The notes beneath the pieces are model-generated. The model did no database searches. It saw nothing but the letters and a program-made list of their open reading frames with translations, and was not told the origin of the DNA. Below are positions 7,025 to 14,768 of a DNA stretch of 52,261 nt, piece by piece; the stretch's first letter is position 1; the number at the start of each line of letters is the position of its first letter. Source of the stretch: Bacteroidia bacterium (GTDB lineage Bacteria; Bacteroidota; Bacteroidia; Bacteroidales; Prolixibacteraceae); NCBI GenBank assembly GCA_025358025.1, contig JANYKW010000143.1:1-52261 (forward strand), written 5' to 3'. The position numbers were made by a program, and so were the translations under genes.

Positions 7025-7055
7025 TGTTTACTTTATCCTTTATACAAAGTAAACA
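7025..7055. promoter_or_regulatory. Dyad operator candidate between tdh and the symporter
   Basis: TGTTTACTTT (7025-7034) and AAAGTAAACA (7046-7055) form a perfect 10-bp inverted repeat with an 11-bp spacer. On the minus strand the right arm overlaps TTACTTTG, one base off a -7 box, 56-63 bp before the tdh start. A dimeric repressor site controlling tdh, and perhaps the divergent symporter, is inferred. Confidence 0.5.
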
Positions 7056-7167
7056 ATTTCCACTACTTCAATTCCTAATAAAAATCACTCTTTGGTTCAT
7101 TTTTCACGAAGTTGATTAATTTTATCGGATTATGGATTAGCTGAATCACCACTTTTAACTCTCAACC

Positions 7168-8604
7168 ATGCTCAAATATCTCATCCTGCTGATTTATATT
7201 CTCCTGATGATAAGTATTGGAATTTACTCATCCCGGAAGATACTTTCTTCACACGACTATATGATCGCGGGGAACAGGGGGAATGTATGGCAGATTACGG
7301 GTTCTTTACTGGCTACAATATTGGGAAGTACTGCCATTCTCGGCAGCTGTGACCTTGCATTTTATCAGGGATGGGCGGCAGCATGGTTGATCCTGGCCGG
7401 AGCCTTTGGACTCTTGCTACTGGTTTTTGTGGCGCCACTGGTAAAACGCCAGGGGAGATATACACTTCCGCAATTAATTGAAGATCATTACGGTAAGGAG
7501 GCTAAAACGATCGCGTCCCTGGTAATTCCAATTGCCTGGATTGGGGTCATCGCAGCCCAGATCATTGGGGGAGCAAAAGTGATGAACAGCTTCTTTGGTT
7601 TTTCTTACGAGGCATCAGTATGGGGAATTGGTCTGCTGTTTATCTTTTATACTGCCGTGGGCGGACAGGTTTCAGTCATCAAGACAGATCTTACCCAATC
7701 GTTCATCATTATTCTGGGAGTGATGGCTATAGCCTGTTATCTTTTTTTTAAAGGGCAGTCCAATCAGGGGGAGATGACCCGTTTGGGCTTTCCCTTTAAT
7801 GAAGCATTTCATCCAATGGATCTTTTCGTTCTGTTTTTGACCTATTCGACAACCTTTTTGGTCGGACCTGATATCTACACCAGATTGTATTGTGCAAATA
7901 ATGAGAAGGTTGCACGAAAAAGTGTGCTGATCTCAGCGATCATCCTGATCCCTTTTGCTTTCATGATAACCTATCTGGGCGTATTTGCTGCTCATCAGTT
8001 TCCGGGCTATGATTTCAGTCAGGGTTCCTCCCTGATCTCTGTCATGAGTTTCATTTTGCCCGAATGGGGAATCGGAATACTGGTCGCGGCGATTTTATCT
8101 GCAGTCATGTCATCCGCATCCACCACACTGCTGACTTCCTCTGTTATTATCAACAATATCATTCATAAAGACCTTGACACAGCAAAATCGATCCGGCATA
8201 CGAAACTTATTCTTACAGGTCTCGGACTGTTAAGCATATTGTTATCACTCAGGGTAACATCCATCGTTCAATCACTCCTGATTGCCCTCACATTTTTCTC
8301 CGGAGCATTCATCTTACCAGTCCTGGCCGGATTGCTGGGCTTCAGAAACAATAAGCTTCAGAGTAATCTTGCTATTGTCATGGGCGGTCTTATTGCCCTT
8401 GCAGGAAAAATAATTGGGGTGTCTGGCCATAATAAAACTGGTAACCTGCTTATTTTAAGTGCTTTTATTATAAACGGAACTTTGCTTTTCCCGGGAGGCA
8501 GATGGTTGGAAAAGTCAAATGGATTGACTCAACAGACTGAGAAACTGTTTAAAATTAGAATTAGAGCCCAAAAATCAAAAAAAAACCCCGGCCCTAATGG
8601 GTGA
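7168..8604 (+). CDS. Sodium:solute symporter (SSS family)
   Basis: Integral inner-membrane carrier using the sodium gradient to import a solute that cannot be named from sequence. About 13 hydrophobic segments over 478 residues, in line with the family. Family features include the N-terminal HDYMIAGNRGN stretch, ILGSTAILG in helix 2, the GGQVSVIKTDLTQ loop and a Ser/Thr-rich SAVMSSASTTLLTSS helix, where sodium is normally bound. It is divergent from tdh across a shared 179-bp region with a dyad, so the substrate could be related to threonine or glycine metabolism, but that is a guess. A long terminator overlaps its stop. Confidence 0.85.
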   Translation: MLKYLILLIYILLMISIGIYSSRKILSSHDYMIAGNRGNVWQITGSLLATILGSTAILGSCDLAFYQGWAAAWLILAGAFGLLLLVFVAPLVKRQGRYTLPQLIEDHYGKEAKTIASLVIPIAWIGVIAAQIIGGAKVMNSFFGFSYEASVWGIGLLFIFYTAVGGQVSVIKTDLTQSFIIILGVMAIACYLFFKGQSNQGEMTRLGFPFNEAFHPMDLFVLFLTYSTTFLVGPDIYTRLYCANNEKVARKSVLISAIILIPFAFMITYLGVFAAHQFPGYDFSQGSSLISVMSFILPEWGIGILVAAILSAVMSSASTTLLTSSVIINNIIHKDLDTAKSIRHTKLILTGLGLLSILLSLRVTSIVQSLLIALTFFSGAFILPVLAGLLGFRNNKLQSNLAIVMGGLIALAGKIIGVSGHNKTGNLLILSAFIINGTLLFPGGRWLEKSNGLTQQTEKLFKIRIRAQKSKKNPGPNG

Positions 8605-8616
8605 TTTTTGATTTTT
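8570..8616 (+). terminator. Terminator hairpin at the end of the symporter gene
   Basis: AAAAATCAAAAA (8570-8581) pairs perfectly with TTTTTGATTTTT (8605-8616) around an inner CCC/GGG stem. The stop codon is inside the right arm. The A-rich and T-rich arms would work in either direction. Confidence 0.75.
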
Positions 8617-8718
8617 CGGACTCCTTCAGGATTTGGGGTGAACCGAATAATCAAAATACCATGAACTTTTCCTGCTCTTTTTCTCAGAAAAAGGATATTT
8701 TTGATCAAATTTTAACCA

Positions 8719-9738
8719 TTGGAACATTCCCTCATACTTCTTCACGATAACAGACAGGTTTTTACCAGTGATGAACATTGGTTGTATCCTCTTTTTGAAC
8801 TGGAACTGTTTTTGAAAGATGCTGCATTTCCATTGGATCAGCTTTTCCTGAAAGATAAGATTGCCGGGAAAGCTGCGGCTTCGCTGATTGTGAGATTGGG
8901 AATTCGCAATTGCTTTATCGAACTGCTTAGTGAAAGGGCAATCCCCGTTTTTGAGCAATATGGCGTGAAATATGCTTATGATCAGCTGGTGGATCATATC
9001 CAGTGCCGCACCGAAGATTTGATCACCGACAAAATGAGTATGGAGGACACGTATCTTTTCCTGAGAAAAAGAGCCGGAAAAGTTCAGGGTACTTCGCTAA
9101 AAATTAATTCTCTAACGGTTGATGTAGCTGGCAAGAGGATTTTGGAGAAACTTGATCTTGAGTTAGGCAGGGGTGAACAGCTGGTCGTACAGGGAGAAAA
9201 TGGTTGCGGAAAATCAACCTTGTTGCGTTCAATACTGGGTTTGATCCTGCCGGTAAGTGGATCTGTTTCAATAGGAGAGGAGCTGGTAGGTAGTGCGAAA
9301 TGGAGAAAAAACAGCGCCCTGACTGGTTATCTCAACCAGGAGACCATCAAAAATTATTTTCCTATTACTGCTGCAGAGGTTGTAGCCATTGGCGTGAGCG
9401 GGATAAAAATTTCAAACCGCGAACGTGATTACCGTGTTGAATTGTCCATGCGAAAGACAGGCAGTTTTCATTTGCAGAACCAACTGTACCATCAATTGTC
9501 GGGAGGAGAAAAACAACGTGTTTCATTGGCGAGATGCTTATGTCAGAATGCCAGGATACTGCTGCTTGATGAGCCAACCTCCTATCTGGACGAAAAAGGG
9601 AAAGAGGAATTGGGTGAACTTCTGGTGGATTTGAGCAGGAACGAAGCTCCTACCATGCTGTTGGTATCACATGATACGAACTGGACAAACCAACTGAACT
9701 GGTACAAAAAGACGCTGAAAGACGGTAGATTATGGTAG
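8719..9738 (+). CDS. Metal ABC transporter ATPase with N-terminal DUF1893-like domain
   Basis: Two-part protein. Residues 1-120 resemble DUF1893 (TM1506 type): a strand-rich start with HDNRQVF, the KDKIAGKAAASLIV helix and the ERAIPVFEQYGV block. Residues 130-339 are an ABC ATPase of the zinc/manganese type: Walker A GENGCGKST (about 160), signature LSGGEKQR (about 259) and Walker B ILLLDEP (about 281). A TAA lies two codons upstream, so TTG 8719 is the likeliest start; the next ATG would remove the first domain. The 3' end overlaps the permease start by 7 bp. The ATPase would power metal uptake; what the DUF1893 part adds is unknown. Confidence 0.85.
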   Translation: MEHSLILLHDNRQVFTSDEHWLYPLFELELFLKDAAFPLDQLFLKDKIAGKAAASLIVRLGIRNCFIELLSERAIPVFEQYGVKYAYDQLVDHIQCRTEDLITDKMSMEDTYLFLRKRAGKVQGTSLKINSLTVDVAGKRILEKLDLELGRGEQLVVQGENGCGKSTLLRSILGLILPVSGSVSIGEELVGSAKWRKNSALTGYLNQETIKNYFPITAAEVVAIGVSGIKISNRERDYRVELSMRKTGSFHLQNQLYHQLSGGEKQRVSLARCLCQNARILLLDEPTSYLDEKGKEELGELLVDLSRNEAPTMLLVSHDTNWTNQLNWYKKTLKDGRLW

Positions 9739-10529
9739 AACTATTTACATATCCGCCTATATTAAAAGGATTTATCGTGCTGATTTTGACCGGATTCGCA
9801 TTCCCAATCACAGGCGTATACCTGCTTCGGATGAATTTGCTGCCTTTGCGATTCATGCTGATGCATGGTGCAATTCTGGGTGGTGCTATTTCGCTGGCTA
9901 TGGATGTAAATCCATTTGGAGGTACCCTGATTGTAAACCTGTTGCTGGTACTTTTGATAACCTGGATGTCAAGATCCCTGAAAACTGATCCGGGTCAGCT
10001 GAGCGCATTTTTTATGGTGGTCTCCATTTCATTGGCTTTTATCTTTATTTATCGGTTTCAAATTCCGGCAAAAGATACATTAAGCCTCATGTGGGGAAGT
10101 TTGTACACCCTAAATGGGTTTGAATTTATTGGAACGCTGGCATTTTCACTTCTGCTGATACTTTTTCAGTCATTTTTCAGGCACCAGCTCAGGGCGGTTT
10201 TTTTTGATGCCGATATAGCTCAAACCTCAGGAGTAAACGAGACTGGTTTTTATTATGCTATCATATTAATTACCGCAGTGACGGTGGCCGCAGCCATGAA
10301 ACTGATCGGAGCTTTGCTGCTGGATGCACTTCTTTTGCTTCCTGCATTGATAGCTTCTTACCATGCAAAAAGTTACAGGGGAATGATGCTCTGGTCTTCC
10401 TTCTGGGGCGGCATGTTTGCCATCGTCGGATTTTTGCTCTCGCTGGCCCTCGGATTACCAGCCAGCTCGACGATCGCCGTTTTTGCTTCCGTTGTTTTTT
10501 TAATTCTCATATTGGCTAAAAGAAAATGA
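9732..10529 (+). CDS. ABC-3 family metal permease (ZnuB/MntB-like)
   Basis: Inner-membrane subunit of the zinc or manganese importer encoded by this operon. 265 residues with about eight hydrophobic helices. The family hallmarks are visible: GVYLLRMNLLPLRFMLMHGAILGGAISLA near the N terminus and VAAAMKLIGALLLDALLLLPAL near 185-205, where ABC-3 permeases carry their conserved helix and coupling loop. Overlaps on both sides (7 bp with the ATPase, 4 bp with the binding protein) show a tightly coupled operon. Substrate metal not decidable from sequence. Confidence 0.88.
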   Translation: MVELFTYPPILKGFIVLILTGFAFPITGVYLLRMNLLPLRFMLMHGAILGGAISLAMDVNPFGGTLIVNLLLVLLITWMSRSLKTDPGQLSAFFMVVSISLAFIFIYRFQIPAKDTLSLMWGSLYTLNGFEFIGTLAFSLLLILFQSFFRHQLRAVFFDADIAQTSGVNETGFYYAIILITAVTVAAAMKLIGALLLDALLLLPALIASYHAKSYRGMMLWSSFWGGMFAIVGFLLSLALGLPASSTIAVFASVVFLILILAKRK

Positions 10530-11290
10530 AGTTATTTCCAATTTATATGATCCTGTTATTCATCATTGCCGCATGCAATGAACCGGTGAAAAATGAACCT
10601 ATGGTTGTGGCTACCAACTCCTGGACGGCAGCATTCGCCAAAACTGCAGGAGCGAAAAATATTGTTGTACTCGCTCCATTTGAGATGGTTCATCCCGCTG
10701 AATATGAACTTAGGGCAGCAGATATACCACTGATTGTTCATGCGAAAGTGATCATATTTGCCGGATATGAAACAATGGTCAAAAGGTTTGAGTCTGGTAT
10801 GGATCTGAAAAAGGAGGTACTGGTTAAGATTGATACGGATTACAGTATGGCAACAATCGAAAAGTCGGTGATGGAGATTGCTCAGCGCCTGGGCACAGAG
10901 AAGATTGCCCTGCAAAATCTGGACTCCATACGTCACTTGCTTGCTGTCGGGAGAGCGCAGTTTGATAAAACAGGATTAAATTCTACGCCTGTACTTGTTA
11001 ACTTCTTTCATCAATCTATTGTCAGGGAGATGGGATTCGAGGTGGCTGCTATCTTTGGTCCGGGATCATTGGAAGCAGCCGATATTGCCAGACTTGCTAA
11101 ACTGAGTTACGGAATGATCGTTGATAATTTTCATAATCCGCTGGGCAAGCCTTTGCTGAATATCAAATCAGATGTTGGATACAGGCAGTTACTCAATTTT
11201 CCGGGTTCTCATCAAACGACAGATTTACAGGATGTTATTCATTTCAACATCTTGCAATTGAATTTATCCCTGGAGGAACAGAGACAATAA
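10526..11290 (+). CDS. Metal-binding lipoprotein of the ABC transporter (TroA/ZnuA-like)
   Basis: Periplasmic binding subunit, lipid-anchored through the Cys of FIIAAC near residue 16. 254 residues, short for ZnuA-type proteins, and without the His-rich loop seen in many zinc-binding members. Candidate metal ligands are the His of MVHPAEYEL, a His in NFFHQS and the acidic/His residues of IVDNFHNP, at about the spacing of cluster A-I proteins. The start overlaps the permease stop (ATGA). The operon order ATPase-permease-binding protein is unusual but clear. It could carry zinc, manganese or iron. Confidence 0.75.
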   Translation: MKLFPIYMILLFIIAACNEPVKNEPMVVATNSWTAAFAKTAGAKNIVVLAPFEMVHPAEYELRAADIPLIVHAKVIIFAGYETMVKRFESGMDLKKEVLVKIDTDYSMATIEKSVMEIAQRLGTEKIALQNLDSIRHLLAVGRAQFDKTGLNSTPVLVNFFHQSIVREMGFEVAAIFGPGSLEAADIARLAKLSYGMIVDNFHNPLGKPLLNIKSDVGYRQLLNFPGSHQTTDLQDVIHFNILQLNLSLEEQRQ

Positions 11291-11345
11291 TCCGCGTATT
11301 GTAAAACATTCCTTTCAAGAGGAGCCTGTTTTTGTCAAAATCCAT

Positions 11346-11353
11346 TAAATTTG
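11346..11353 (+). promoter_or_regulatory. Predicted -7 box of yebC
   Basis: TAAATTTG, 30 bp before the start codon, in the 92-bp gap after the transporter operon. Confidence 0.45.
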
Positions 11354-11382
11354 CAAACCGAAATTAAATTTGTTTTCAAACT

Positions 11383-12096
11383 ATGGGACGCGCATTTGAA
11401 TACCGTAAGGCCAGAAAGATGAAACGTTGGGGCGCAATGGCCAAAACATTTACCAGAATTGGCAAAGAGATAGCCATGTGTATCAAAACCGGCGGGCCGG
11501 ATCCAACATCCAATTCCCGTTTGAGAGTATTGATGCAAAATGCGAAAGCTGCAAGCATGCCTAAAGAGAATGTGGAACGTGCCATAAAAAAAGCTACATC
11601 CAAAGACCAGGCAGATTACAAAGAGGTTGTATACGAAGGTTACGGTCCTTTCGGGATCGCTATGCTGGTAGAAACTGCCACTGACAATCCAACCCGGACT
11701 GTTGCCAATGTACGGAGTTATTTCACCAAACTGAACGGATCTCTTGGTACAACTGGTTGTGTGGATTATATGTTTGAACGTAAATGTCAGTTTAAAATAG
11801 TCGGAAAACAAGGACTGGATATTGAAGAGATGGAATTGGAGATGATAGACTTTGGAGTTCAGGAAATATTTGAAGAAGATGACAACATCATCATATATGG
11901 CGATTTTGAAGCCTTCGGACCAATTCAAAAGTATCTTGAAGAGAACAATTTTGAAATTGTCAGTGCAGATTTTGAACGCATACCATCCGAAACGAAAGAA
12001 TTAAATGAGGAACAAATGGCTGTAATTGAAAAACTGCTTGGAAAATTTGATGAAGATGAAGATGTTACCAATGTTTACCACAACATGAAGGAGTAA
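11383..12096 (+). CDS. yebC: YebC/PmpR-family protein
   Basis: Member of the conserved YebC family, described both as DNA-binding regulators and as factors that relieve ribosome stalling at proline runs. 237 residues, standard length. The three-domain layout is readable: N-terminal helices (MGRAFEYRKARKMKRWGAMAKTF), then SNSRLRVLMQNAKAASMPKENVERAIKKA, the YEGYGPFGIAMLVETATDNPTRTVANVR core and an acidic C-terminal region ending EDVTNVYHNM. It has its own -7 box. Bacteroidota copies, like this one, often lack the N-terminal GHSKW form. Confidence 0.93.
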   Translation: MGRAFEYRKARKMKRWGAMAKTFTRIGKEIAMCIKTGGPDPTSNSRLRVLMQNAKAASMPKENVERAIKKATSKDQADYKEVVYEGYGPFGIAMLVETATDNPTRTVANVRSYFTKLNGSLGTTGCVDYMFERKCQFKIVGKQGLDIEEMELEMIDFGVQEIFEEDDNIIIYGDFEAFGPIQKYLEENNFEIVSADFERIPSETKELNEEQMAVIEKLLGKFDEDEDVTNVYHNMKE

Positions 12097-12138
12097 TGCC
12101 TTTTTAACTTTTTTTATGTTCAAATAAAAGGGAAAACA

Positions 12139-12170
12139 TTTGGAATTCCGGGAAAAATATGTTAACATTG
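12139..12170 (+). promoter_or_regulatory. Promoter candidate for a small RNA
   Basis: TTTG at 12139-12142 and TAACATTG at 12163-12170 are 20 bp apart, matching the Bacteroidota -33/-7 layout except for one base in TAnnTTTG. The first terminator downstream is 90 bp away and no gene lies between. Confidence 0.5.
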
Positions 12171-12175
12171 TAGTG

Positions 12176-12289
12176 TAATTGATAAAATCAATATAAAGTA
12201 TTTAAGAAACCCTTTCACACTTTGAAAGGTTATTTAGGTTAGGTTTAGGTTAGGTAAAGCAGGGAGGTTTTCATACTCCCTGCTTTTTT
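12176..12289 (+). ncRNA. Candidate small RNA, about 114 nt
   Basis: The span between a near-consensus promoter and a strong terminator has no ATG-started frame. It holds hairpin CCTTTC-GAAAGG (12211-12229), an unpaired G/U-rich stretch with four TTAGG-type repeats (12234-12254) and the terminator stem. A single-stranded repeat between two stems is the form of many trans-acting regulatory RNAs. The gene downstream has its own promoter after the terminator, so this is more likely a separate transcript than a leader. No known RNA family was recognised. Confidence 0.45.
12259..12289 (+). terminator. Strong intrinsic terminator
   Basis: GCAGGGAG (12259-12266) pairs perfectly with CTCCCTGC (12276-12283), extended by AAA/TTT pairs, then six T. 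It would end the candidate small RNA or any readthrough from yebC. Confidence 0.85.
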
Positions 12290-12323
12290 GATGTAAAAAT
12301 CCCAATTTAATGCGGGTTTGTTG

Positions 12324-12353
12324 TTGTCTGCGATTTCAAATGCATTAATTTTG
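12324..12353 (+). promoter_or_regulatory. Promoter of the cysteate/threonine synthase-like gene
   Basis: TTG at 12324-12326 and a perfect TAATTTTG at 12346-12353, 19 bp apart. An AAAGGA ribosome-binding site at about 12363 precedes the start at 12375. Confidence 0.6.
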
Positions 12354-12374
12354 GAACTTTCAAAAGGATAAAAC

Positions 12375-13664
12375 ATGACAAACTTCATTCCAACAAAATA
12401 TCAATTAATATCTCTCTGTTGCGGGGAAGAATTTGCTGATAAAAACTGGGAACTTCAGTGCCCTCATCTGCATCAGCCAAGCTTGATCAGAGCCGGGTAT
12501 GAAAGCACCAGGTTTGAACTGCATCCTGAATATGCCGGAATATACAAGTTTGCCGCCTGGCTGCCAGTTGAACGGATGCTGGAAGGTTCAGGTTCTCCGA
12601 TAACATTTAAAAGCGAAGGGCTTGCCGGATTGCTGGGCCTGAAGCAGCTTTACATAACATTCAACGGATATTGGCCTGAGCGTGGGGCATTCATGAAATC
12701 AGGTACTTTTAAAGAGTGTGAGGCTTTTTCTGTGTGCTCCCGTACAAATAGTTCGAAAGGTGTCATGGTGGTAGCGTCTGCCGGAAATACGGCCAGGGCT
12801 TTTGCGAGGGTCTGTTCTCAAAACAAGATTCCACTCCTTTTGTCAGTTCCTATGGATAATATTCAGGCGCTATGGTTCGATTCTCCACTGGATCCTTGTG
12901 TTAAAATTATTGCCTGCGAAAAGGGAGGAGACTATTTTGACGCCATACATCTCTCCAATCTGGCAGTAGAACTGGATGGATTTTATCCCGAGGGTGGTGC
13001 AAGAAATGTTGCCCGCCGCGATGGAATGGGTACAACAGTCCTTTCTGCAGTTACCACAATTGGAAAGATTCCGGATTATTATTTTCAGGCAATTGGAAGC
13101 GGCACCGGTGCCATTGCGGCCTGGGAAGCTAACCTGAGATTTCTGGCGGATGGCAGGTTCGGTTCCAATAAGATGAAGTTAATGTTGTCCCAGAATGCTC
13201 CATTTCTGCCAATTAAAGAAGCATGGGACCTCCGTTCACCAACAATACTTCCAATGGATGATGATTTGGCAAGGAAGCAGATAGAAGAAATAAATGCCAA
13301 GGTTTTGTCTAACAGGAAGCCTCCCTATGGTATTAAAGGAGGTTTATTTGATGCGCTATCCGATGCCGGTGGTGCAATCCTGGCCGCAACCAATAAGGAG
13401 GCAGAAAAGGCTTCTGCACTCTTTCTGCAGCACGAAGGGAACGATGTTGAACCTGCTGCAGCTGTTGCTGTAGCCTCACTGATAAAAGCCGTTAAGGAAA
13501 AACTGATCGAACAGGATTCCGTTGTAATGCTTAATATTACCGGTGGTGGAATCGAAAAGTTTAAACAGGAAAATTCTGTATGCTATGCAACACCTGAAAA
13601 AATATTTGCTTTAAATGAAGATCCGCAGGAGATAAAGCGCCAAATAGCCAAACTGTTCCGTTAA
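12375..13664 (+). CDS. PLP enzyme, cysteate synthase-like (threonine synthase superfamily)
   Basis: Fold-type II PLP enzyme of 429 residues. The pattern of YKFAAWLPVE, ITFKSEGLA, NGYWPERGAFMKSGTFK and PEGGARNVARRDGMGT follows what I recall of archaeal cysteate synthase more closely than classical ThrC. Cysteate synthase turns O-phosphoserine and sulfite into L-cysteate. The PLP lysine should be K113 in TFKECEA, and the phosphate loop includes SAGNTARA near 136. There is no thrA or thrB neighbour. In Bacteroidota cysteate feeds sulfonolipid (capnine) synthesis, so that role is inferred; no acyltransferase partner is in the window. Threonine synthase remains the alternative. Confidence 0.7.
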   Translation: MTNFIPTKYQLISLCCGEEFADKNWELQCPHLHQPSLIRAGYESTRFELHPEYAGIYKFAAWLPVERMLEGSGSPITFKSEGLAGLLGLKQLYITFNGYWPERGAFMKSGTFKECEAFSVCSRTNSSKGVMVVASAGNTARAFARVCSQNKIPLLLSVPMDNIQALWFDSPLDPCVKIIACEKGGDYFDAIHLSNLAVELDGFYPEGGARNVARRDGMGTTVLSAVTTIGKIPDYYFQAIGSGTGAIAAWEANLRFLADGRFGSNKMKLMLSQNAPFLPIKEAWDLRSPTILPMDDDLARKQIEEINAKVLSNRKPPYGIKGGLFDALSDAGGAILAATNKEAEKASALFLQHEGNDVEPAAAVAVASLIKAVKEKLIEQDSVVMLNITGGGIEKFKQENSVCYATPEKIFALNEDPQEIKRQIAKLFR

Positions 13665-13690
13665 TTTCTGTTCCGTTAATATCTGTTCCG
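13653..13690 (+). repeat. Tandem 15-bp repeat, about 2.5 copies
   Basis: CTGTTCCGTTAATTT, CTGTTCCGTTAATAT and a partial CTGTTCCG follow one another across the stop codon (13662-13664) of the upstream gene. Probably a recent slippage duplication that did not change the protein, since the first copy already ends in the stop. Confidence 0.7.
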
Positions 13691-13743
13691 GGAAAGAAAT
13701 AACACCAAAAACCACTATTTTTACTATTCACAAACCTGATATC

Positions 13744-14664
13744 ATGTCCGGACATACCAGTTCAACAAAGGCCGTCGTTTTTGCCCTGGGAAGCAATCTG
13801 CTGATCACCATCATAAAATTCATCGTGGCTACCATCACGCATAGTGCAGGGATGCTGGCCGAGGCGATACACTCCGTTGCTGACTGTGGAAACCAGATTT
13901 TTTTATTGATAGGTAACAAGCGTTCTGCAAAAAAGCCGAATGAATTGCATCCTTTCGGATATGGGAAAGAGGAATATTTCTGGGGATTTCTGGTGGCGGT
14001 GCTGCTATTTTTTGTGGGTGCTGCCTTCTCTATTTATGAAGGCATACATAAGCTTTTTCAACCATCCGAACTTCAGCAAATCAAATGGTCATTTATTGTA
14101 TTGATCGTTTCCATTGTGATTGAAGGAAAATCATTCCATGTAGCCTATTCAGCATTCAGATCCTCCAACAAGGGTATTGGAATGTACAGGGCTTTAAAAG
14201 AATCTACCGATACCAATCTTTTTGTGATATTACTTGAAGATTCTGCAGCCTTGATCGGTTTAACCTTCATTTTGATTTCAACAGCTCTGGCATGGTTTGT
14301 TCATCCGGTTTTTGATGCAGTAGGATCCATTATGGTAGGGGTACTTCTCATCTCCATCTCTCTTTTCATGATTGATGAACTCCGGAAACTGATTGTCGGG
14401 GAGAATATATCGCTTGAGTCGCGTAACAGGTTTAAAGAAATTGTGGCAGCAAATCCTGTCATTCACACCGTCAATTTTATTTCAGCAATGATCATGGGAA
14501 AGAGTAAATTTCTTCTGGTTATTGGTGTTGATCTGGAAGATGAAGTTTCAGCATCATCCGTTGAAGTTCAGTTTGAAAAAATCAGAAAAGAGTTGTGCGG
14601 GATGAATCCCGATATCCACTCGATCTATTTTGATGTGAGAGATTTAAAACGCAATCCACTCTGA
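13744..14664 (+). CDS. Cation diffusion facilitator family transporter
   Basis: Inner-membrane divalent-cation/proton antiporter, usually exporting zinc, iron or manganese. 306 residues with about six hydrophobic helices and a C-terminal cytosolic domain. The metal site motif HSVAD (H43, D47) lies in the second helix after MLAEA, followed by the HPFGYGKEEYFWG loop. The cytosolic domain after residue 220 keeps the strand-helix pattern of CDF tails (HTVNFISAMIMGKSKFLLVIGVDLEDE). The ATG at 13744 directly follows the tandem-repeat gap. Lying about 2.5 kb from a metal importer operon, it may take part in the same metal balance, which is inference. Confidence 0.88.
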   Translation: MSGHTSSTKAVVFALGSNLLITIIKFIVATITHSAGMLAEAIHSVADCGNQIFLLIGNKRSAKKPNELHPFGYGKEEYFWGFLVAVLLFFVGAAFSIYEGIHKLFQPSELQQIKWSFIVLIVSIVIEGKSFHVAYSAFRSSNKGIGMYRALKESTDTNLFVILLEDSAALIGLTFILISTALAWFVHPVFDAVGSIMVGVLLISISLFMIDELRKLIVGENISLESRNRFKEIVAANPVIHTVNFISAMIMGKSKFLLVIGVDLEDEVSASSVEVQFEKIRKELCGMNPDIHSIYFDVRDLKRNPL

Positions 14665-14686
14665 TTCTTAACTCTCCATGCACAAA

Positions 14687-14705
14687 GGCAACAGGCAAAA
14701 GGCAA
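14687..14705 (+). repeat. Three spaced GGCAA repeats
   Basis: GGCAA at 14687, 14694 and 14701, a 7-bp period. Such low-complexity strings are seen between Bacteroidota genes. The surrounding 104-bp convergent gap shows no clear terminator. Confidence 0.4.
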
Positions 14706-14768
14706 GAGTGAAAAACGGGCTAATCAGGATTTTCCCGGCTCATTACGCATAACTCTTATTCCCACAGC

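Noticed and set aside
12234-12254. Telomere-like TTAGG repeats
   Set aside because: Only four short copies inside a probable RNA; nothing else suggests a chromosome end.
12171-12374. Amino-acid attenuator for the threonine/cysteate synthase-like gene
   Set aside because: No leader ORF with Thr or other codon runs is present, and the gene has its own promoter after the terminator.
14665-14768. Terminator in the CDF/galM convergent gap
   Set aside because: No stem with a T run could be found.
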